A stretch of 64,000 bases of DNA, taken from positions 10,574,740 through 10,638,739 of the forward strand of contig NC_050469.1 of assembly GCF_013373865.1 (NCBI RefSeq), given 5' to 3'. Positions 11,917 through 24,071 of the stretch are shown in pieces (the first letter of the stretch is position 1; each line of letters begins with the position of its first letter). The notes under the pieces are model-generated. The model worked only from the letters and a program-made list of their open reading frames with translations, was not told the DNA's origin and did not search any database. The position numbers were made by a program, and so were the translations under genes. This DNA comes from Monomorium pharaonis. Taxonomy: Eukaryota; Arthropoda; Insecta; Hymenoptera; Formicidae.

Positions 11917-14900
11917 TTGGACACATGGTTCGGCCGGCCGAAAAAATCCGGACGCGGGGGTGGGCCGCGTGGCTATTCTGGCAGCAACACCATGCCCAGG
12001 CCACATTCCGGCGACGATATCAACGAGATCGAGCAACAGCGTTGCATCATCGAGGGGATGGATGAAGAGACGGTGAACGATAGATTCGAGGAAATGCTGG
12101 TGTGTACCACATTGTACATATGTTTTATACAGGCTGAATTATTATACTAAGGTGTTCAAGGGATAATTTTTTTGAAGAGCAACTACATGTTTCCTTTACA
12201 CTAATTAATTTATCGTGTTATTCCGCGCGTAAAATTATTAAGATACGATTATCAAAAAGTTAAGAGTTTATGAGATATTTCATATTGTATGTCGAAATAT
12301 ATCAAAATTAAGTATAAAATATATCTCGTAAACTAATGATTTTTTGATATCTTAATCTTAATATTTTTATGTATAGCATAATTACAAAAATAAGCAATTA
12401 ATTAAATTGTAAATTAATTTAAAAAAATTATAATTCTATTGAAAAAACAAAGATGACATTTGGATCTTCAAAGCTCTACTTAAGAAAAATTTTATTATAC
12501 TTGGTATTATCTTCAATACCGAACGGTCGTAGAATACATGTTTCGTACTTTGTTTTAGAATTTACTTGTAATATCTTTAGTGATTCACTGTGTATATATC
12601 GAAAGAGGTTATATATTTTGTTTTTTCTTCGGCAGTAGCAAAAATTTTCAGTTGATCCTTTATCTTTTTATCCTAAACATTTCGTATAGATGAGATGCAT
12701 AAGCAGTACTCAATAATTATTATATAATGTGAGGTAACAAGTGTCGAACAATATTTTAAAAGAATGGAAATGTTTATTGCTACTATTTTTTTTCTATTCA
12801 GGCCAATATGAATCTAACGGAAGAAAAGAAAGAACCGCTGCGACAGCAATCAGAGTCGAAAAAGAGAGAGATGCTGGTGTTGCACTATAAGGGCAGCATA
12901 CAGGAGAATCGATCGAAATTCGACAAACCAGCGGACTACATACAGTATCTGGCGCAGCCCGATTTGAGCGTAAATAAGATCTACAACTGCATCGAGTCTC
13001 TCAGAATCGCGCTCACTAACAATCCGCTTAGCTGGGTACAGGAATTTGGCACCAAAGGTCTCAAGCAAGTTCTGGCTACTCTCAATGAGTGTTACCGAAA
13101 GTAAGTGAATCCCATGCACTCGAATGTAAAGTGTCCCACAGCGTTTAGGCCGGTTCTTGAAATTGTACAATTTATTCTAACATTGGTATTATTCTATTCC
13201 AGTGCCTTCATATGTTACGATAGGTAATTCACGTAATAAAATAATGCTATTTGCTTGAATGTCATTTTGCGATAATATTTACGTTGAATATTTCTTAACC
13301 GCTTTTACGTTATATACGAACAAAGTTTTGCTAATAATAATATAAAAAGTTTTATTATTTTTACATATTGTAAGAGAATTTAATTTGGAAATTATTTAAT
13401 TACTTAATTTTTACACTGCTCAGCAAAATTCTTAATTTTTATTTAAATATTACTTTAGTTTTGCATGATGCTTATGGCAGATTTTATTACAAGACTCATG
13501 CTTGTAAAAAAATTTATTGTAAAATCCATGTTATTATATTTTTTATTAATAAAAAATTTGTTTTTCTTCAGTGATAACCGTTACGAGCGGATACAATACG
13601 AATGTATTCGCTGTTTAAAGGCTATCATGAATAACACCGTTGGTATAAAGGAGATGTTGGCTCATCAAGAGGCTCTCACCATCGTGGCAAGATCATTGGA
13701 ACCATCGAAGCCGTCCGTAATGTCCGAAGCTGTAAAGTTACTCGGCGCTGTGTGCCTAATATCCAGCGACAGTCACAAGAAAGTTTTAGACGCGGTTACT
13801 ATGAACGGCGAGTTCAAAGGTCGCGAAAGATTTCTGCCAATTGTACAGGGTTTGATGAACAAGAAGAATGAAAATTTAAGGGTATGTGTTTTATTTATTT
13901 TATTATCTATTTTTTATTAGAGATTCGCATAATTTAATCTCATGAATAATATTGCTTTTGGGTAAGAGACCAGACATAAAAAATGTTGTCTTATATTAGG
14001 AATATTTTTCTATATGTATAGAATGTATATAATATTCTATATGTGTAGATGTTATAAAACATTTTATTGCATTGTTAAACAAATATTTGTATGAATTATT
14101 TTAAATTAAAATAAATAAAAAAAAACACAAACGAAATTTATTTAATAATTTATAACAACAGAATGTCGCAATGTTTGCAAGTGTAAAAATTTTAACGAGC
14201 CAAAAGTTTAATTAGTTAATATTGGATATAAAAAAATCTTTTTTATAGCTTTATATTATTTTTATGCTATAGGTAGTGTGTCTTCAACTCATAAACTCGA
14301 TAATATCATCCGCGGATGACTTAGATTTTCGCTTACACCTAAGGAACGAGGTAATGCGAGTAGGTCTAGCCGACATTCTTGAAATGTTAGAAAAAGATGA
14401 GTCAGAAGATTTGGCGACGCATTTAAAGATCTTCAATGATCACAAAGAGGAAGATTATGAGGAGTTTGTACAGAGATTTGACAACGTACGCTTAGAATTA
14501 GATGACGTTAATGATTGCTTTGAAGTTGTAAAAAATATGGTGATGGATACTTCCGCCGAACCATACTTTCTATCTATACTTCAGCATCTTTTATTTATTC
14601 GAGATGATGCTCTAGTTCGGTGAGTATATACCTGTACACAACCGCATTTACTTTTACTGTCGCGATTTTATTAACGAGTTATTAATATAAATTTGCTTAT
14701 CTTTAATAACCCTATTTACTTATTTTTGTTTTTGTTTTATTTTTTAGACCGGCGTATTATAAATTAATTGAGGAGTGTATATCGCAAATTGTGTTGCATC
14801 GTTCAGGCTGTGATCCAGATTTCAGCGCAACAAAACGCTTCCAGATTGATGTACAACCGTTAATTGATACCCTAGTCGAAAAGTCACGGGCCGAGGAGGA

Positions 14901-17900
14901 ACGCCGATTGGTAGAGGTGTCGCAAAAATTAGAGGAAGCTATAGCTAGTAGACAAGAAGCCGAGGCAAAGCTTCAGCACGCGGAAAACAAGATCAAAGAA
15001 CTGGAGCAAGGAACGGGGAAACCTGGTGGTCCGGTAAGTAATTAAAGTTATATATGCATTCTCGTAAATTGAATAATTTTAAAATATCTTTTTGTTGTAT
15101 ATGAATGTATAGAGGGCAGGTATATGTCCGCCTCCACCACCTATGCCCGGAATGGGCGGCGGACTACCACCACCGCCACCACCGCCTCTTCCTGGTGGTG
15201 GTGGCGGTCCACCTCCACCACCGATGCCTGGAATGACATGTCCACCTCCGCCACCTATGCCAGGTTTGAAGGGACCTCCACCTCCACCTATGCCTGGAAT
15301 GGGAGGACCTCCACCACCACCGCTACCAGGAATGGGACCTCCACCGCCACCGATGATGGGAGCATTATCTCCACCGCCTCCTATGGTACAAGTTTTACCT
15401 CATGGGTTGAAACCAAAAAAGAAATGGGAAGTAGATGGTCCATTGAAAAGAGCAAATTGGAAAGCGGTATGTGTAATCTATTTACAAATTTGATTAAACT
15501 ACTATTGTTAGAAGATATATTTATTTGAATATTAATCATTTTTTAGAATAGTATATTTTCTACGTAAAAATTTGTGGTGTTTTAGATTTTGCCTCACAAA
15601 TTGACAGAAAAGTCGTTCTGGACCAAAGTACAGGAAGACAGATTGGCTAGTCCGGAAATTTTGGATGGTCTCGCGCAGAAATTTGCTTCGAAACCGAGTG
15701 GCAGAAGAATGGATGATGTAGTTGACAAGTAAATTTTATTTCAATACTTGTTTTTATATCACATACATATACATAGAATATTAATACATTTTTCGTACAT
15801 ATAGGTCCGCCCCAACGAAAAAAATAAAAGATCTTAAAGTTTTGGATAGTAAGGCGGCTCAAAATATATCGATACTTCTTGGTGGCACGTTAAAGCACAT
15901 GCCTTATATGGAAGTGAAAAGATGTTTATTTAGATGCGAAGGACCAGTTATTTCGGACAATATATTACAAGGATTGATTCAGTATTTGCCACCGCCCGAC
16001 CAATTGTCGAAGTTACAGATGTACAAGGATCAGTACGATGATTTGACTGAAGCGGAACAGTTTTGTGTTACGGTAATCTTATTTGATTTTTTTACAATTT
16101 CTACATTTTTAATTTATCCTGAATATAAGATTTGCAAATATTAATGTTACAGATATCCACGATAAAAAGGTTACTGCCCAGATTGAGATCATTAAGTTTT
16201 ATGTTGCGGTACGAAGAGTTAATACAAGATATAAAACCTGACATAGTGGCGGCTACAGCGGCATGCGAAGAAGTAAAGAATAGTAAAAAATTCGCACGGA
16301 TTCTCGAGTTAATATTATTACTTGGAAATTATATGAATTCTGGTTCCAAAAATGGTCAAGCGTTCGGATTTGAGATTAGTTTTCTTACAAAGGTTTGTTT
16401 TGGAGTACATTTAATGCGAATTGCATATTGTCTTACGACGCTGTTTCACGATGTTTATTTTTTAGCTTACTAGTACTAAAGATATCGATAACAAGCAAAC
16501 TCTTATGCATTACTTGGTGGATACCATAGAGAGAAAGTTTCCGGAATGCCTCAGCTTCGTTGAGGAATTGGCACATGTAGATCGCGCCAGTCGAGTATCT
16601 TTAGAGAATGTTCAAAGAACGTTACGTCAAATGGAGACTAATATTCGTAATCTCGAACAAGATCTTACGAATGCCAAAGTTCCGCAATGCGACGAGGATC
16701 TATTTATAGACGTTATGAAAGTATCCTTTGTTAATAATAATTGATAACTTTATCTATACATTTTTTGTGTTGATTAGACATATATTTCCTTGACGAAGCT
16801 ACTTTACAGCCGTTCGCCAAGAAAGCTAGGGAATCTTACGAGGTTCTGCAGAATATGTTCAAAAATATGGATGCTCTCTACACAGACATCTCTGAATTCT
16901 TTTCCTTCGACAAGCAGAAGTACACCATAGAGGAATTCTTTGGCGATATCAAAACATTCAAAGACGATTTCTTGGTAAATAAACGGCAAGTTCGGACTGC
17001 GTTATAGCGTTATATTCAATCGTAATCTCTAATGCGATTCTACTTTTTCATCGTAGCAATCGCAGAGGGAAATAATAAAATTGAAGGAGGGCGAGGAAAA
17101 ACAGAGACGAGCGAGAGAAGCGCGCGAGAAAGCGGAAGCGGAAAAGGCGGCACGAGCCGCACGTAAACGGGCATTAGTAGATATGAACGCGCACGAAACT
17201 CAGGAGGGTGTTATGGATAGTCTGATGGAAGCACTCCAAACGGGAGCAGCCTTTAGTCGTCCAGATCAACGACGAAAGCGACAAACTCGCGTAGCTGGTG
17301 GTAAGTTGTATAGGACCTACGTCGAGCGACAAATGGCAAAGAAGGACCAAGCAGCTCAAGCACATATATTTAATAATAATACTTTAGACAAGCCTACTAT
17401 ATTAATGAATGGATTTGAAAATCTAACTCCAACTGAAATCAGACGACGCGATATACTTCCGAGCATTGTGACTGAATTACGTGCAACAGATGATTCCACA
17501 AGCTTCTTTACGCCGGAAGAGAATCGAGAAGTGTTCAAGCGAATGTTGATAAACGAGGCGAAAAAGACGCCTAGGCAGACAAAGTATTTATCCAGAGTCA
17601 CGTTTTTTCAAAAAAAGAAATTATGCAGCCGTTGTAATCAAGCATATTACACAAAAATGTCGGTGTATGACGAAACGCCGAAGAGAGATATTTTGTTAAA
17701 AACATTCAGAAACCTAGAGTCCAGATGCATTAAGGATGTTGAATTGGACTTGACCCCGCTAGTCGATAAAAACATCTTTATTAATCGAGCGAGTTTGCTT
17801 AGTCCGGTTAAGCAAAGGCGCGTCGTAGTCAACAAGATACGCAAAAGAAACAGCATTATACGTCGCGCTATATCGAATCGCAAGCGTATGCGTGCAAACA

Positions 17901-20285
17901 ATACAATCGCAAAGTGTCGTAGGTTGACTTTCTTGCAAAGTCCATCCAGTATGAGTACTACTATGCCATTGATGGTGAACACACCGGTTGTAGGCACAAA
18001 TTCTGCAAATAAAAAAATGTCAAAATCATTTGATGGTATTCATACTAAGATATTCAAACCGGCATTTGCGCCAATGAAAAGACTCTTAAGATCAAAAAAT
18101 TTTGAAAATCTAACGCTATATGACGAAAATCAAAACATACAGGATTTGAGAAGGTCGGGATTTTCAAACTCGAACATGTCTGCTCAGTTTTCGAATAGCG
18201 AACAGATAACTAAAGCGCCATCGCCGCTAGTAGCAGAAATAAGTGGAGTTACGTTATTATCGGAAAATAGTCCGTTACATTTAATAAAATCAAATTCTAT
18301 TCGTGCTATTAAAAAAGGTTTAAATACACGTGAGGAAACTTCTAGACATTTTACATATACATATAAGCAATTTATTCCGGCAACAAGCAATTTAAATGCA
18401 AAAAATTATTATGAATTGAGAAAGAAGGCTAGGTCATGGAAAAAGAAATGGAAGTTTTGGCAAACCCCGACAAATACTATTTAATAAAACTATATGCTGC
18501 TTTAATATTTATACAAAATGCACTGATAACGAAAATAGACATTAATGAGAGAAAAAATCTTTTTAATTAATTTAATTAAAAATCTTTTTAATTGCGAAGA
18601 AACTTGTTCTAAAAAGCGTTAAGAGATGCATACTCTAAAAGTCTTTTAATTTTTCCATTAAAATCGGCGACAGTCTTATTTTAAAAACATGTTGTGCATA
18701 TTGCAATAATATTTTAATGATATAATTCCTGAGTAATTATATTCTTAGAGAATACAATGTACAAATATTTTACACTAGTCATATTAATTAGTAATCTTTT
18801 ACGCTTTTTTATTTATTTTGAGAACAGTAAGATTCAAGGAGAGAGAGATATATCTATATATATAAATTTGTAATTACGTGCCGTACGAACTATTCAAGAC
18901 TGCAATTATAATATTTGTGATACTAGGAGGGATCTGATTTGCAGTATTTTCATGTAATATATAAATACTCTATTAATATGTTAAAATTAAAGAAATGAGA
19001 ATGAACATTTGTAACGGAAAGTTTTGAGTTTTATGTACGTATTTGACGCACGCAAATATTTTATTGATTACTGCAGAAATTGATTACTGCATTATACAAG
19101 AACGCATTAATAAGATAGAGATAGAGTCGAACTTCTGTCACGTTTTGATTACTTATGTATCTAGATCACAAACTTAACTGAGATGTAGGTGGTATGTAAT
19201 TTTACAATTTTTCCTGATATTGATGATTGTAATGTTATATTAAAGTACTTCTGTTTTTTTCTAATATACGTTGCTTTGTAAAAATTTAAATTGTCATTAT
19301 TTATGTATTTCAAATTTTAAGTGTGACATAAAGCAATCGAGTTTTTAATAAAACATGTATCAAAGATTATCTTGTAAAAACCGTATACATATATATATTT
19401 ATAATTAAATGCAGAGTAATGAGTTATTTGCTTGTTTTAATCTTGTTTTTTCCTTTATATTTGTTCAGTGTCATAAATTATACTATTTGATATAAGGATA
19501 CACATCCGGAATATCGGTACGTGAACAATGTATAAAATAATGTTCCGTTCCTTTTTCGTGCAGTAATTATCGAGAAAACATCTTACTTACAAAAATGCAT
19601 AACTTCTTTTGAAATGCATTCCTTTAGTACGCGGAACAAATTCTATTACTCTTGAATAATATCAGTAAAGCCTACTGTAACGAGTTCAATTCTGTTTTAA
19701 TTTTACAGCGGAAAGGAGAGCGCAACTAAATAGAAGTCGATCACGTACTGGATTAGTCGGAACTGGCTTACTAGGGAGAGAACTTTCGACGTAAGTATTA
19801 CCATATTAATCGCAAAAGGAATGCGTGAACGAGACACGCTCGAATGAAACGCCCGGTCTCTTACCTTCGTATTACACGCACGTTAGGAATATATAACGTT
19901 TGCTCAACTGTTTCCGGAAAATAAGATTGCTGTCAATTTAATTCTGAGTTTTGCTTACTTTACGAACGGTTTACTCGCTAACCGGAAAATACGTAACGAT
20001 CGTAACATTTAATTTTAATTTTATTACGTACCTCTTACACACACAAATAATTTTTCACACGATCTCGAAAAAATAGATAACAGTCTGCAATTTTTTATGT
20101 GGTAATAATGTTAAAATTAGGTAATTTTTTTCTGAAAGTATTGAGTGCTATAATTGACTCTTCGCGTACTTCCTGTCTGATTGCTGGTGTCTGTTGACAT
20201 TACACTGGTTAAATATATACACATTTGTATACCTACACCTCACCTAACTCATTGTTGTTGCAGAGAGCTTTTAAGTTCGGCTTAA
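11917..20285 (+). CDS. dia: Protein diaphanous, Diaphanous-related formin (canonical isoform)
   Basis: Rho-activated actin nucleator and elongator that builds unbranched filaments for cytokinesis, adhesion and polarity. Coding exons: 11917-12099, 12802-13100, 13572-13881, 14273-14619, 14748-15033, 15113-15466, 15586-15728, 15805-16072, 16153-16392, 16466-16720, 16810-16974, 17057-17300, 19709-19790, 20264-20285. All junctions are GT-AG and keep frame. With the proposed first exon the product is 1,070 aa, against about 1,090 in Drosophila. Domains: Rho-binding and DID region about 30-370 (IRCLKAIMNNT, FVQRFDNV, PYFLSILQHLL), coiled coil 400-475 (EEERRLVEVSQKLEEA), FH1 485-575 with at least six proline runs, FH2 about 590-985 (LPHGLKPKKKW, LLGNYMNSGSKN, FGFEISFLTK), and DAD near 1008 (MDSLMEALQTGAAF) followed by RRKR. 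The last two exons encode AERRAQLNRSRSRT and end ELLSSA, matching the fly C-terminus. DID plus DAD imply autoinhibition released by Rho-GTP. Confidence 0.96.
12230..12370. repeat. Inverted repeat in a dia intron
   Basis: Two AT-rich arms of about 50 bases (about 12233-12285 and 12315-12370) are imperfect inverted copies. Both contain atcaaaaa and a motif like gtttatgagatat. It resembles an old MITE-like insertion in the intron between the first two conserved dia exons. Confidence 0.5.
17057..18484 (+). CDS. dia: Alternative terminal exon of dia with long novel C-terminal tail
   Basis: The DAD exon, if not spliced at 17301, stays in frame for about 394 codons past the donor and ends at TAA 18482-18484. 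An AATAAA signal overlaps that stop. The predicted long isoform is about 1,430 aa and keeps FH2, the DAD and RRKR. The tail matches no family I know. It is rich in Lys, Arg, Asn and Ser, has one CxxC pair (LCSRCNQ, near residue 1144), a twice-used FENLT word (MNGFENLTPTE and SKNFENLTLYDE), a strongly basic middle (INKIRKRNS-like, NRKRMRANN) and an aromatic-basic end (WKKKWKFWQTP). A frame this long in AT-rich DNA is unlikely by chance. Alternatives are a decaying former coding region or a fused unrelated exon. The tail is inferred from sequence; transcription is not shown here. Confidence 0.7.
   Translation, partial: QSQREIIKLKEGEEKQRRAREAREKAEAEKAARAARKRALVDMNAHETQEGVMDSLMEALQTGAAFSRPDQRRKRQTRVAGGKLYRTYVERQMAKKDQAAQAHIFNNNTLDKPTILMNGFENLTPTEIRRRDILPSIVTELRATDDSTSFFTPEENREVFKRMLINEAKKTPRQTKYLSRVTFFQKKKLCSRCNQAYYTKMSVYDETPKRDILLKTFRNLESRCIKDVELDLTPLVDKNIFINRASLLSPVKQRRVVVNKIRKRNSIIRRAISNRKRMRANNTIAKCRRLTFLQSPSSMSTTMPLMVNTPVVGTNSANKKMSKSFDGIHTKIFKPAFAPMKRLLRSKNFENLTLYDENQNIQDLRRSGFSNSNMSAQFSNSEQITKAPSPLVAEISGVTLLSENSPLHLIKSNSIRAIKKGLNTREETSRHFTYTYKQFIPATSNLNAKNYYELRKKARSWKKKWKFWQTPTNTI
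17301..17306 (+). promoter_or_regulatory. Splice donor that decides the dia C-terminus
   Basis: GTAAGT follows a G and leaves phase 1. Using it joins GGT-G to CG-GAA at 19709 and gives VAGAERRAQ, as in fly Dia. Not using it reads GGT AAG TTG onwards into the 394-residue tail. Both readings keep frame, so this single site acts as the isoform switch. Confidence 0.75.
18483..18488 (+). terminator. Polyadenylation signal overlapping the long-dia stop codon
   Basis: AATAAA begins on the second base of the TAA stop. This is what a dedicated alternative terminal exon would need, giving a 3' UTR of only a few tens of bases unless later signals are used. Confidence 0.5.
18485..19708 (+). other. Dia intron remainder / alternative 3' UTR
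   Basis: AT-rich, with no open frame of note. It would be 3' UTR and downstream sequence for the long transcript and intron for the canonical one. It ends in a good polypyrimidine tract and acceptor (ttttaattttacag) at 19708. Confidence 0.6.
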
Positions 20286-20399
20286 CCTACCGGAATACAT
20301 CCTGTTTCCGTCCTAAACTCGTCGCTGTGATGATTTTACACGCATCGTAGTGGAACAATATGAACGCGGTGAGAATATGTAAATTGATATTCTAGAGAG

Positions 20400-20455
<56 letters not shown>

Positions 20456-22000
20456 ACGAAGAAGAACGAAATTCCACGTCAACGATCCTCAAGTCTAGAT
20501 CGAATTTTTGCGATTCCGAACTGAGTAACAGAGTCTTCCTTATATAGTTAAATATTTGGTTTTGTAGGTATATTTTGTACTTGTATAAATATAGTTAACG
20601 GATTTGTATAACGGAACGAATGCTTGCGTACCGATACTCGGTAGGATGAGCGCGAGAATTTATTCCGTAGTAGAAGATGACTTCGAGATGACGCGAGAAA
20701 GAATTCATCACCAGTAAACGCATTTGTAAATACGCATAAGGTAAGTGCTGGTGACGAATTGGCAATTTGTTGAAACTGCTCGTCTGTGCAATTGGCGACA
20801 TACACACTTCTACCGCACTCCAAGCATTTTTACTGCCGTCTCTGTGAATCAAGCGGTAAACTTCGCATTTATTTATGTACATGGCTGTAAATATATTTTA
20901 TCACGAGAATCATAGATGTGTAGTGAAGACGCTGCGACTTAAACTTATTTCGATATTACGAGATGTATTTGTAAAAATTATACACTTCAAGAACACGTAA
21001 CTCGGATTACACATGCGCCTTTCCGATATTTTTAGCGGGAATGTCTCGTATGTACAGACATTGTTGTATGATGCGGCGAGGAGATTTGCAATTATCGCTT
21101 ATTTCGACGTTACGAAATGGAGACGGTAATAGCAATTTATCGTAATGGCTCCCTTGCTAGCTCGATAAAACGACCGCAAAGCGTGCATAGCTTGACGTTT
21201 ACATCACCGGTTGCTCATTTAATTCTAAATATTTCACATATATCAAGAATATTTACAGTGATAGTGTATTCGAATATTTGTATACCAAATTGACGCACAA
21301 TTTTGCGGCATATTTTTAATAATCACTTTACTGTCTTATGTCTATCTTTTTTAAAAGGGCACTTGTATCTGCATTTTTTATAACGAAGGCATTTCACTAC
21401 CGACATAATGGCATTAATCTAGGATAAAAAAAGAACTGAAATTACTCTTAAGGGAAACGGCTTATTTGATGCAACGTTTCGCGTTTTGTGATAATTGAAG
21501 AGCCCGATAACAGGCTTCAATGGCGGTGAAACTCAGGGAAAGAGAGAGGGAGGGGAATCTCCGAAAACGGATACACGATGTGAACAGTACGAATCCAATT
21601 TAGATTCGGCAATGCTAAGTTGACAATAGATAACACGCGACGTTTACATATAACTTTGCTTTCTTATCGTCTTTGTACAAATGAAGATATAATTGCTGAC
21701 AGATTAAAATCGCGCGTGAAATTATCGAATGTAAAATATGTAAATCATAAGATACCAGCAGGATATTTGGACTAACTTTTACGTTGGACTCGCAGTGTTG
21801 ACGGAAAGTCGGTCACCGTTTTCGGCGATGGTTTTCGAATCCGGATGTTCGAGCAGGTCAATCCGATTATTATGTGGTGTCGCGCTCGGGAATAAATAAT
21901 AATTGTGTAAATAATAATCATCTCGGGTATGTGCGATCGTCCGAGTGACACACGACGGGAAATCTCGCCGTTGTAGGTTGTAGGATGAACGCGATGTCGT
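20286..22000 (+). other. Dia 3' UTR and downstream sequence
   Basis: No coding evidence is seen after the dia stop at 20285. The segment holds a GA microsatellite. An AATAAA at 21891-21896 is one possible polyadenylation signal, but the real 3' end cannot be fixed. Two overlapping minus-strand frames (20548-20882) show no recognisable protein. Confidence 0.4.
20403..20451. repeat. (GA)n microsatellite in presumed dia 3' UTR
   Basis: An almost pure GA run of about 48 bases, followed by a purine-rich stretch. Confidence 0.95.
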
Positions 22001-22839
22001 GTCGTTCAGTTAGCCAACAGGTAGCAGCGCGGTGGGGCGGCTATGCCAAGCACGCTCGAAATGTCTAGCGAAAGGCGACGTAACGAGCCGGTTTCTCGGA
22101 GCTGTTAAAAATCGCGGAAGTATCTCCGCGGATAGAGGAACGCAATGCCGCGCGTTCCTTGCGCGGTCGTGGAATTTTCGGACGGCTCGTTCTCCGGGCG
22201 GATAATTTGGTGGAGGGGGGGGGGGGAGGGGAGAGTATATCGGCGACGAAAACGCGGGCTGTTACGCAGCCACCTTAGGCGCACATTATTACTTGTGTAC
22301 ATTCTAGCACATGCTTCTGCATCGAGTGATTTTCCATAGAGTAGGAGACGGTGAAAATGCCAGCTGTATATTTCCTTCGAGGTGATCGCCTGTACAGATT
22401 TAAATAAAATTACGACAGAAATCGCGTTGCCTATCGATCGAATCTCGTAACGAACGAATTATTTGTTAATATTTTAGAGTTAGATACGTAAATTAAGAAC
22501 CTAAATTAAGGACTAATTGTATCTATATTGTGAATATACGCAGAGCTAAATAATATCAATGCATCTATTACTATTATCTGTTGCGTTTTATTTCTCGTCA
22601 TTCATCACGAAATATTTACAGATTCGACGTATTACATGGGAACAGAAAATTGCCTACACATTATCATGCGTTGTATACATTCTTAAGTTTTACGGACGCT
22701 CTTCTGGCTAAATGCCACTCGCACGAAGATGAAATCTCCAGTTTGTAATAGCAATAATAAATAGAAATCGTCTTTTACTTTCTTTTTAAATCATATTTAA
22801 TCTAAACGTGTTTTAAACACACGAAAAAGTTTTCACCGA

Positions 22840-23020
22840 AGTATCTAAAGATTTAGCTGGGTAAATATAGATTTGAAGATGATTTCAAATTTTATTTGAA
22901 AGTAATGCAGGATGTTTGCAACTTGCTAGAATGTCAAAATTTTATGTAACATTTATCATACTTGAAATTCCTGTATAACAAAATTATTTTCAGATTTATC
23001 TAGCTAAATGTTTAGATATT
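22840..23020. repeat. Short-arm inverted repeat, MITE-like
   Basis: The left arm has ctaaagatttagctgggtaa and the right arm has its near complement, ttatctagctaaatgttta. The arms are about 25 bases and are separated by about 130 bases. Probably an old fold-back insertion; the boundaries are approximate. Confidence 0.4.
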
Positions 23021-23770
23021 CTAGTCAGTTTAGCAAAACTGTTCTTTTCGCGCATATCCAACCGTGTCAAGTTCCGCAATTACGTTTATTCGATAAAATA
23101 CGCGTAAAACATGAATGATTACGAGTGTAATCGAGAACCGTATCTGTTTTTTTTTTATTGTTGAACTCCTATAATCATGTTCTTGCAGACGCAGTCAAGG
23201 TTCGGCGCGATGCGAGTAATCGGACATAACGACGCACGTTGAATATCGAGAGAAATCGAGGGAGCTGGTCGCGAATTACCGCGACACGCAGTCACGCGTG
23301 GATTACACGTGATATCGATCGGCCGTGCTTAAGAGAAACATATGCCGTTATCGCTCGCCCGCCTCGCGTCGAGGTTCTCCCGTTTCGCGATTTTTTATCC
23401 TTACGAACGCGAGGACGAGGTCGTGATCTGGTTTCCCTTCTCCACTTGCAAAATCCTCACCGTGATTTGCAAAATGCACGTCTCGCACGCGCCGCTGAGA
23501 ACACTATGTTAAATTCCTAAAAGTGATATTAAACTTGTTCGATTTTCTTATACTGCATATTATGTCATTTGGATCTACCTTTGTAAAAAAAAAAATACTA
23601 CTGGCCTCGCGAAGAAGCTATGGAAAACTTATCGTATACAATATTGAATTCAAGTAATTTTCCAATAGTTTCCAATAGTTTTTTCGTGAGTTTAATACTA
23701 CTTTTTTGTAAAGGTCTGATCAAAAGGTTCTAAAATAATAAAAAAAATTTTGTAGAAAGATCTTACGTAT

Positions 23771-23942
23771 TAAAGCCTTCGGCACACGATACGATTTTCC
23801 ATGCTAGATCGCATACGAGGCGTCTTACTACGTATCCTCATTAGCTTACAATTGGTGACATAATCATCCGAGCCAATCAGGACACGTAATTAAGACGCCT
23901 CGTATGCGATCTAACATGAAAAATCGTATGCCGAAGGCTTTA
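23771..23942. mobile_element. Tc1/mariner-type MITE flanked by TA
   Basis: The element is about 168 bases (23773-23940) between two TA dinucleotides. It begins AAGCCTTCGGCA and ends with TGCCGAAGGCTT. The arms extend about 52-55 bases and share the block gatcgcatacgaggcgtctt. The TA flanks and long terminal inverted repeats fit a non-autonomous Tc1/mariner derivative. No transposase is present. Confidence 0.75.
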
Positions 23943-24043
23943 GATGTAGACATGGTCATTGAAAGCCAAAGGAGAGAGTTTTTAAATAAAATATGGCAAT
24001 GGAATAAAATACATTTTGGAGCGAATAGACTCGAATAGGCAAC

Positions 24044-24071
24044 TATTGTTAAATTACGTAATTTAACAATA
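24044..24071. repeat. Perfect 28-base palindrome
   Basis: TATTGTTAAATTAC joined to its exact reverse complement, with no spacer. It sits in AT-rich DNA just downstream of the MITE at 23.77-23.94 kb. It may be a dimeric protein-binding site or a small repeat. Confidence 0.8.

Noticed and set aside
12850..13170. Minus-strand frame opposite dia
   Set aside because: It is a shadow of the conserved dia exon 12802-13100. Similar shadows occur at 17174-17997, 55210-55395 and 57498-57719.
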